A DNA stretch of 64,000 nt, taken from Salvia splendens (taxonomy: Eukaryota > Streptophyta > Magnoliopsida > Lamiales > Lamiaceae). The notes under the pieces were generated by a model. That model ran no database searches, was not told the DNA's origin, and saw only the letters and a program-made list of their open reading frames with translations. The stretch is taken from the NCBI RefSeq assembly GCF_004379255.2, contig NC_056049.1:20878063-20942062 (forward strand), written 5' to 3'. Each line of letters begins with the position of its first letter. The stretch's first letter is position 1. Position numbers and translations under genes: made by a program. Positions 58,501 to 64,000 of the stretch are shown here, piece by piece.

Positions 58501-59611
58501 TGCAATTATATCCTGCTGCATCCAACACTCCAATAGAGATCAAATTCCTCTTAATCTCTGGAATAAACCTCACACCAGTGAGTAACCTGATGGAGCCATC
58601 ATGAAGTCTAAGCCTGATGGACCCAACTCCTCTGATTCTGCATATCTGGTCATTTCCTAACAAAACTGATCCAGCTGCATTCTTGATTTCCTCAAAATGA
58701 CTTCTAGTTGGACACATGTGGAAGCTACATCCAGAATCCATGATCCATGGAAGTTCTTCCATGTCCTCAGTCACACACAGAGCCTCCGGGACCACCAACT
58801 CTTCTGCAATATCAGCATTGTTCTTGCCATTCTCTTCCTCGGCCTGCTTCTTCTTCCAAACCCAACAATTCTTCTTTATGTGGCCTGGTTTCTTGCAGTG
58901 ATGGCATGATCTGGTCTCTTTCCAGTCAGCTGTCTTGTTTTTCCATGGCTTCTTCTGTGACTTTCTTTTCACATTCTTCTTGTGATCAGTAACACTCAGA
59001 CTCTCAGACACCATTTCAGTGGACTTTGGATTAGATTTCTGGATTTCCTTGAGCTTTAGAGCAGAGTACACCTCTTCATATCCAATCTTGGACTCTCTAC
59101 CAAGAAGTATAGCATCCTTGAAATGCTCATAACTTGGTGGCAAGGAATTCAACAACATCAGAGCCTTGTCCTCATCTTTAATCTCTTCATCAATGTTCTC
59201 AAGATCATCGATGCACTTCCCAAATTCTTCGAGCTGTTCCAACACACCTTTTCCATCAGCAATCTTGAAAGTGAGAAGTTTCTGCTTCAGGTGCAGCCGA
59301 TTTGCCAAAGATTTGGCCATGTATAATGACTCCAACTTGGACCAAACTCCAGCCGCTGTCTCCTCCTTTGAAACTTCTCTGAGGACTCTGTCATTGAGGT
59401 TGAGTATCAAGGTATATGCCTTGTACTCTCTGTCTTGAGCCTTTGCCTTCTCCTTTTCATCAGGCTCGGGCTTCTCCCCCTCATTACTGCCTCCACCATT
59501 TAGGGTTTCCCATAAACCCTGTTGCATCAAGATTGCTTTCATCTTCAGCCTCCATAGACCAAAATCATTTCGGCCTGTGAACTTTTCAACATCAAACCTT
59601 GCTGCAGCCAT
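55592..59611 (-). CDS. copia Gag-Pol polyprotein, intact (1339 aa)
   Basis: The frame runs from ATG at 59611 to a stop at 55592 without a break. It begins with a gag (UBN2-type) domain, about residues 1-210. A CCHC knuckle (CHHCKKPGHIKKNC) lies near 235, and the aspartic protease MDSGCSFHMC near 290. A GAG-pre-integrase region (MWHLRLGHLGENG) is near 410, and the integrase core from about 470 to 600 (HSDLWGP, RTDNG, PQQNGVAERMNR). The RT is at about 870-1110 with [10 protein letters not shown] and the catalytic YVDDILLAG near 1015. RNase H follows, with CDSDYAANLDNRRSQSG near 1190 and a Ser-Thr-Glu-Ala-Glu block after it. The order and motifs resemble Tnt1 (Tork-like) elements. All catalytic motifs are kept, so the element may be mobile. 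Confidence 0.95.
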   Translation of the reverse strand: MAAARFDVEKFTGRNDFGLWRLKMKAILMQQGLWETLNGGGSNEGEKPEPDEKEKAKAQDREYKAYTLILNLNDRVLREVSKEETAAGVWSKLESLYMAKSLANRLHLKQKLLTFKIADGKGVLEQLEEFGKCIDDLENIDEEIKDEDKALMLLNSLPPSYEHFKDAILLGRESKIGYEEVYSALKLKEIQKSNPKSTEMVSESLSVTDHKKNVKRKSQKKPWKNKTADWKETRSCHHCKKPGHIKKNCWVWKKKQAEEENGKNNADIAEELVVPEALCVTEDMEELPWIMDSGCSFHMCPTRSHFEEIKNAAGSVLLGNDQICRIRGVGSIRLRLHDGSIRLLTGVRFIPEIKRNLISIGVLDAAGYNCILSDGIMNIVKNGDVVMMAERKRSLYYLKASVVTGSVNLVLDLRMWHLRLGHLGENGIKELAKKELIKLENPNEQLGLCEQCVLGKSKKLPYGRGIHSSRSPLDYAHSDLWGPATPASLGGGRYFLSIIDDFSRKLWVFILKEKSETFMKFKEWCREVEVEKGCSLKCLRTDNGLEFLSGEFDSFCKQKGMKRHRTSPSNPQQNGVAERMNRTILERVRCMLFGSGMAKRFWGEAVSMAAVLINRSPSSAIAFDTPDQRWYGKAMDYSNMKIFGCMAYAHIRQSKLEPRALRCVMIGYQRGVKGYRLWCIEPGNQKVIISRDVQFEESRMPFLEKAQESQRPSHSEKEPEPERMVEMGVPEPEEAEESVQVEVSGADRTAEPEQQMGNHSEQEEAGADVLNPEQQDLGDYVLARDRVRRIPKPSTRYSEEEYLLYALCVAENIEYAEPSCFKEAMSSKESKQWMEAMIDEIQSLIKNKTWVLVKRPSTQKPVSCKWIYKKKLEVGNKIRFKARVVARGFTQEEGIDYNEVFSPVVKHASIRILLAIVTQRSWFLDQLDVKTAFLHGELEETIYMNQPEGFVIHGSEDKVCLLKKSLYGLKQASRQWHIKFDEHMQSMGFINSRYDSCVYFKSKSEGPAVYLLLYVDDILLAGPDRQELDRVKALLKKGFEIKDLGSASKILGMDIFRSADKRVLWLSQEGYIQKVLHKYQIDKSRTTSVPLSQQTKLSKSQCPRNQQEEREMSQIPYSNIVGSVMYMMICTRPDISHAVSVVSRYMSCPGREHWLALKGILKYLKGSSDLGIMFKSENEGDKDSIIGFCDSDYAANLDNRRSQSGNIFTLFGSAVSWKSNLQSVVALSTTEAEYIALAEAVKESFWLRGIVGDFGVKQENVVIKCDSNSAICLSKHQTYHERSKHIDVRLHFIRDEVEKGAVKIEKVSTEHNAADALTKALPRSKFRHCLDLVGVVRNL

Positions 59612-59695
59612 TATTCAAACAGGTTGAGCGCCTTCTTGAGGACAAAGAAAGAACTCCCAAAACTTTGTGCCTTCTCGATCAATTCAGTGGGTGAA

Positions 59696-59714
59696 GTTCC
59701 CACAGACGGCGCCA
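59696..59714 (-). other. Primer binding site of copia element
   Basis: On the minus strand TGGCGCCGTCTGTGGGAAC starts three bases after the 5' LTR. This is the gypsy-type site seen at 11201, not the iMet site usual for copia. Confidence 0.7.
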
Positions 59715-59717
59715 CGT

Positions 59718-60444
59718 TGTGAAGAACGAACCTATGGTTGTGATGATCGAAAAGGAAATTAATGAAATGACAAGATGCAAGGAAGAACACAAGCGAATTA
59801 CGTGGTTCGGCGTAAGCCTACATCCACGGGCAGAATCTGGTGTGTTTCTTTATTGATCACTCGAGAGATTACAAACACAAGAGCACTCAAAACTCTCAAG
59901 AATTTACAAGATGGAAAACCCTCAACTCGCCCGAAAACTTCTTGCTTCGAGAGCTAAAAACGCACAGCTGAAAGATAACACTTCCTCTCTTGAATTCTCT
60001 CTCTATCACTTTTGATTTCTGTTGTTGTTAGTTCTGGAATGAATCGCAACTTCCTTAAGTAGTACCGATCAAGAAAAAACCGCCGAACAGTTTCCTTTGC
60101 CGAACAGCTTCTTTTTCCGAACAGCTTCCTTTGCCGAACAGCTTCCTTTGCCGAACAGCTTCCTTTTGTCCGAACACCTTTTGGCGAACACCTTTTGGCG
60201 AACACCTTTTGCCGAACACCTTTTGGCGAACACCTTTTGGCGAACACCTTTTGCCGAACACCTTCTGGCGAACACCTTTTGCCGAACACCTTCTGGCGAA
60301 CACCTTTTGGCGAACAGCTTCCTTTTGCCGAAAACGGTTATAACCGTTTCCAACGGCTAGTTTCTGTTTCGGTTCCCAACGGCTATTTCCTGACTTGATT
60401 CTTCCACCAGCTCAATCCGATCTTGATGAGCTCAAACACTAACA
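59718..60444 (-). repeat. 5' LTR of intact copia element
   Basis: 727 bp. The minisatellite (about 60077-60325) has one extra 17-bp CCGAACAGCTTCCTTTG unit relative to the partner LTR. Confidence 0.93.
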
Positions 60445-61447
60445 AGACTTATGTTATATTGTTATGTCACTTGAACTTATGTTACTTATGGATAATGGAT
60501 TTGAGATTATGACTTCATTGACTTGTGACATTTTGAATTATGAATCTTTGATAGTTATTGTGTATGTTATAACTTATATTGTTATAACTTGTGAATTGTG
60601 ATTGGAAAATTATAACTTTGAATGTTGTGTTGTTATTAGGATTATGAACTTATAGAATTTGGAATTTGTCAGTATTTAATAGGTTGGAACTTGGGAAAAA
60701 CATGAAAATAACAAATATTTTTTTAAAAAAAAATCGGGATTGGGTACCTAATTTTTCGGGACTGGATACCCGAAATTATTTTCGGATCGGGTAGCAAATT
60801 TTAGGTTTTTCGGGATCGGGTACCCGAAAATTTCGGGTCGGGTACCCGATTTGACAGCCATATTTGTGGTTGGTTGTATGGCGAGTCGGTGGGACTGTAT
60901 AGGACAGGGTTTCTGACGCATGGAGAAATGGACGTAATTTTGTTGGACAAATAGAAATGGGTTTCTTTTTTATGATTAGTTTGGCACACAATTCCTAATT
61001 TGTTACACAATATAATAAAGCCACCAATTCTCTGCCATCAGTCAAAATTAAATTTTACTTAAGTACCCCTCATCAATATCCCAGATGTTGGGTTAATCAT
61101 ATGCTACACCCACATCCCAACAACATTACTACTCGCTTATGAAATTAAAATATAGGAGTATGTTGCTATTAAGGAATTAAGGATGGCTATTAGAAAAAGA
61201 AAGAGAAGAAATTAGAAAAGAAAGAAAAATAGACCATGGGTTTAATTAATTTAATACTCGTATTAAGAGCCTTGGGCAAGGTTTAATATACGAAAATTAT
61301 AAGTAATTAATTGTGGTAAGAGTATTGGAGAAGTTTAATTTCTTAGATTCTTAGATATAGTACAGAATGTGTGACCCCATAAAAAATTACTATGGTATGG
61401 CTTGATATAATTTTGTAAACAAACATGTTAATCTCGCAATAATTATA

Positions 61448-61651
61448 CTTCATCCATTTCTTAGTAGTGAGCGTATTTCTTTCCAGCATGCAATTTAAGA
61501 AAAATTATGTTAAATGAGTTAAATAAGGAAGAATAAAATAAGAAATGAAAAATATAAAGAAATGAAGAGAGAATAAAGTAAGCGAGAAGACTCCACTATT
61601 ATGAGACGTACGAAAATAAAAAAAATGACTCCATAGAACGAACAAAGGAAG
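61448..61651. mobile_element. Stowaway-like MITE, diverged
   Basis: TA precedes CTTCATCCATTTCTTAGTAG on the left. The right end, reverse-complemented, reads CTTCCTTTGTTCGTTCTATG and is followed by TA. The 204-bp length fits. Confidence 0.65.
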
Positions 61652-61875
61652 TATTTGCATCTACATCAATGGCTTATTATATGAATTTAATGGGCAACTA
61701 TAAAATATGACACAGCACAACCGACAGCAAATCATGAAGAAATAATTAAATAAATTCTTGCAATCTTTCTTAACAAATTTGCTCTCATTGTTAGTATGAA
61801 CTGCGAAGTTGTTAGAATTCAATACACGCGTGATTTCACCAATCATCACATTTTGATCAAATAAACTATGTATGG

Positions 61876-61927
61876 TGTTGACCTAATTCTTAACCATTCC
61901 ATGTTGACCTAATTCTTAACCATTCCA
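61876..61927 (+). repeat. 26-bp perfect tandem duplication
   Basis: TGTTGACCTAATTCTTAACC plus ATTCCA is present twice in a row without change. Confidence 0.9.
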
Positions 61928-62588
61928 TGCCTTATTAATACAGTATATATATAATGGACAAAATTTTAGGTTATAGCATAACAACATCTTCAACGAGGAG
62001 AGATAAATGAAAGCGATATATCCTCTATTCACATTTTCAAAAAATAAAATATATCATTTCAAAAATTAATACTACATTACAAAGAGAATATATACATATA
62101 GAAAGATAAATTATTTTCTAAAATAAAATAATAGTATAAAATGCATTTCAAAACATAAAGGTGTAATACCTTCTTAAATACCTTTCCCCTTGAAAAATGA
62201 TTTTTCATGAAAAGAAGGTAAATGTAGTAGTTATAAGATTTTACCCCTTCAAAATGGAAAAAATATAATACCTTTTCAAATACATTTCTCCTTAAATGAT
62301 GATTTTTTATAATAAATAAATAAATATGGTGGTTATGAAATCTACTTTGATAAAGATTTGTTAATATTGCGTTGATAAACAATTTAGACTATGATGACAA
62401 ATATGATGAAAAAATTATAGTGATATACCGTTATAATAAACACTACAATTATGCATGCGATGAAGATTAATACTCCATGTAAAAGTAATAAACCACTAAC
62501 ACTATAATGATAAACTAGATCAAATGAAACTACAAATCTACAATCCCTTATTACGAGAATTACTATGCACGTGATAAAGATTTTATAA

Positions 62589-64000
62589 GAGCATCCACGA
62601 TAGTGGACGAGCCGGCGAACGAGCGATCGGCGAGCCGCTCGTCCACTATTGAGACCGGCGTCCCGCTCATGGACGAGCCAGACGGACGACCCCTCCTCCG
62701 TCAGTTTTTGCGCTCGTCCGTCGCGGTGTCCGTCGTCTCGTCCACTATTGTGGGAGCCCGACGGACGCCCGCACGGACGAGAGCAATTTTTGAATTTTTT
62801 AAAAAAACTCTATATATACGGCTCGTTTCAGTTCATTTGCACCACTTGTATTAACGAGTTTCTATCTCTCTACTCTCATTTCTATTCAAGATAAATGGTG
62901 CACCACGACAGCGACTCCCCAGCCACTAGCGAAACAAAAACATCCTCATTCCCGGTTGGAAGTGGAACGGGCGTCCGGATGCCGGAGATGATGCCTCAGA
63001 TGTCTGGGGTGATGCCGCCACAGTACTATAACATGTACGCTTGGCCCTAGATGGCAGGGATGATGCCCAAATGGCGGGCATGAGTGCCGGCACGGCTCAG
63101 ATGAGCGGGATGATGCTGGGGATGATGCCCCAGATGATGACCCAGATGAGCGGGATGATTCAGGGGCAGCCGGCCACTGCTGGGTCGCCCGGGAACAATG
63201 TCTATCGCCCCACTATTGATTTCTTTACAGGGGCATCCCAGACATGTACTCCACTGGAGTTTTAGTACACTTCTGCTGAAACTTTCTCACTGGAGGAGTT
63301 GGGTCTATCTCCGGTTAGGGTGCCTCCCACTGAGAGTCCACCGGCTGCAGGCCGTCGGGGTGGTTCGAAGAAAGGCATGGGGAGAGGCAGGGGTCGTAGC
63401 AAGGGTAAGGGGGTGGCGGGTGAGTCCTCGCAGTCGAGGGCTGGGGTGGATAAGGCGGGGGCTGAGGCGGATGACGACTACGATGAGACACGACGGACCG
63501 TGTGGAGTGAGTAGGAGTGTGTGGCTTTGTCAAAAGCCTGGATCAATGTCTGTGATGATCCCATTTGCTCGAGCAACCAGAGGATCGACAACATGTGGAA
63601 ACTCATCTCCCAAGCCTACTGTTTGTTTAAACCGGCGGATGGAAAGTATCACACGACTGAAGAGTGCCGGAAGACATGGGACTGACTGAAGACCGTTGTA
63701 TCCCGATTTGCCGGCCTATACGAGAACAACGGCCACATGCTTACCAGCGGCCAGACCATGGAGGATGCGATGCGGATGGCGATGGCGGAGTTCCCCGAGA
63801 GCGGCAAGCACGACACGTTTAACCACTGGGACTCCTATGTGGTGCTGATGGAGTCGGCAAAGTTTCAGGCGGGTGTCGCCGCTGGCTGGCCGAAGCGGCA
63901 GAAGATCAACTCCAGCGGCGACTACAGCAGCAGTGCCGGCTCCACCGACCTCTCCGACGATGCCGAAGATATCCCAAGTCCTCCCTCGTTTAACTGCCGC
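62589..64000 (+). mobile_element. PIF/Harbinger element, left part (right end outside window)
   Basis: TAA at 62586-62588 precedes the terminus GAGCATCCACGATAGTGG. The next 200 bp are GC-rich with CTCGTCC/GGACGAG motifs. An untranslated leader and an ORF1 pseudogene follow to the window edge. It is related to, but distinct from, the element at the left edge. Confidence 0.8.
62895..64000 (+). pseudogene. Harbinger ORF1 (Myb-like) pseudogene, 3' partial
   Basis: The ATG at 62895 starts MVHHDSDSPATSETKT, then a Met/Gln-rich region. TAG at 63048 and a frameshift near 63050-63070 break it. The frame resumes with PATAGSPGNNVYRPTIDFF, has TAG at 63263, then ETFSLEELGLSPVRV, which matches the left-edge protein. 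TAG at 63512 falls where the paralogue has Trp of the Myb-like domain (WSPWENVAL). TGA at 63683 falls where it has Arg (WERLRPKL). The rest (SRFAGLYENN, INSSGDYSSSAGS) stays open to the edge. It cannot make a full protein. Confidence 0.87.

Larger units (their letters stand above)
54822..60444 (-). mobile_element. Intact Ty1/copia retrotransposon
   Basis: The LTRs are 54822-55530 (709 bp) and 59718-60444 (727 bp), with TGTGAAGAAC...CACTAACA ends. They are flanked by an exact 5-bp duplication AGACT (54817-54821 and 60445-60449). The LTRs appear identical apart from one 17-bp repeat unit and one A. A single unbroken gag-pol frame lies between them on the minus strand, with a primer site at 59696-59714 and a purine tract (minus GGTGGAGGATT) before the 3' LTR. 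Everything needed for an autonomous element is visible. The host genome must have acquired it recently. Confidence 0.95.
54475..60862. mobile_element. hAT-like MITE split by a copia insertion
   Basis: The left end TAGGGCTGTCAAAATGG pairs with the right end, which reverse-complemented reads TATGGCTGTCAAATCGG. Both ends hold CGGGTA/TACCCG blocks. Without the copia element (54822-60444) it would be about 760 bp. Flanking octamers ATTGTCGT (54467-54474) and TTTGTGGT (60863-60870) match at six of eight bases, a worn 8-bp duplication. Confidence 0.75.
60871..62585. other. AT-rich intergenic DNA
   Basis: Holds a Stowaway-like element (61448-61651), a 26-bp duplication (61876-61927) and a diverged direct repeat of about 110 bp near 62160-62340. 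No gene seen. Confidence 0.5.

Overview
This is a stretch of a plant nuclear chromosome, from a eudicot. The evidence is: four spliced or intronless genes of plant-specific or plant-typical families, AT-rich intergenic DNA, and many plant-type transposons (Stowaway, PIF/Harbinger and hAT miniature elements, Ty1/copia and Ty3/gypsy retrotransposons). I suspect an asterid (Lamiales-like), but the sequence alone does not prove it. No bacterial, organellar or viral gene is seen.

Host genes. (1) 25032-27446 (+) is an intronless G-type lectin receptor kinase (LECRK3/RLK1 type, 804 aa). (2) 28537-33824 (+) is a ten-exon EMSY-LIKE (EML3-type) ENT/Agenet chromatin protein, 433 aa. (3) 35267-37254 (-) is a three-exon KH plus three-CCCH-finger RNA-binding protein, 298 aa, convergent with the EML gene. 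(4) 49514-50591 (-) is a four-exon HD-Zip class II transcription factor (HAT14 type, 295 aa). The first three form a gene island at 25-37 kb. The HD-Zip gene stands alone.

Transposon layout. 1-1434: right part of a PIF/Harbinger element with an open Myb-like ORF1. 3028-8706: decayed copia element with an hAT miniature element in its left LTR. 10528-14455: young gypsy element that kept gag but lost almost all of pol. 16037-17589: Harbinger-like element carrying a tandem array of 73-bp units. 18530-20118: long fold-back element with two Stowaway-like elements in its loop. 23116-23452 and 28879-29247: Harbinger miniature elements, the second inside EML intron 1. 39302-39759: hAT-like miniature element. 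46538-47340: Harbinger deletion derivative. 51203-53237: Harbinger element with a broken DDE transposase. 54475-60862: hAT-like element split by a young copia element (54822-60444) with an intact 1339-codon gag-pol frame. 62589 to the right edge: another Harbinger element with a decayed ORF1.

The most unusual signal is the array at about 16347-17200. Each 73-bp unit carries a match to the plant snRNA upstream sequence element (RTCCCACATCG) followed 32 nt later by a TATA box, which is close to the spacing of Pol II-type plant snRNA promoters. The start site predicted for each unit falls at the next unit. Whether any of this is transcribed cannot be told from sequence.
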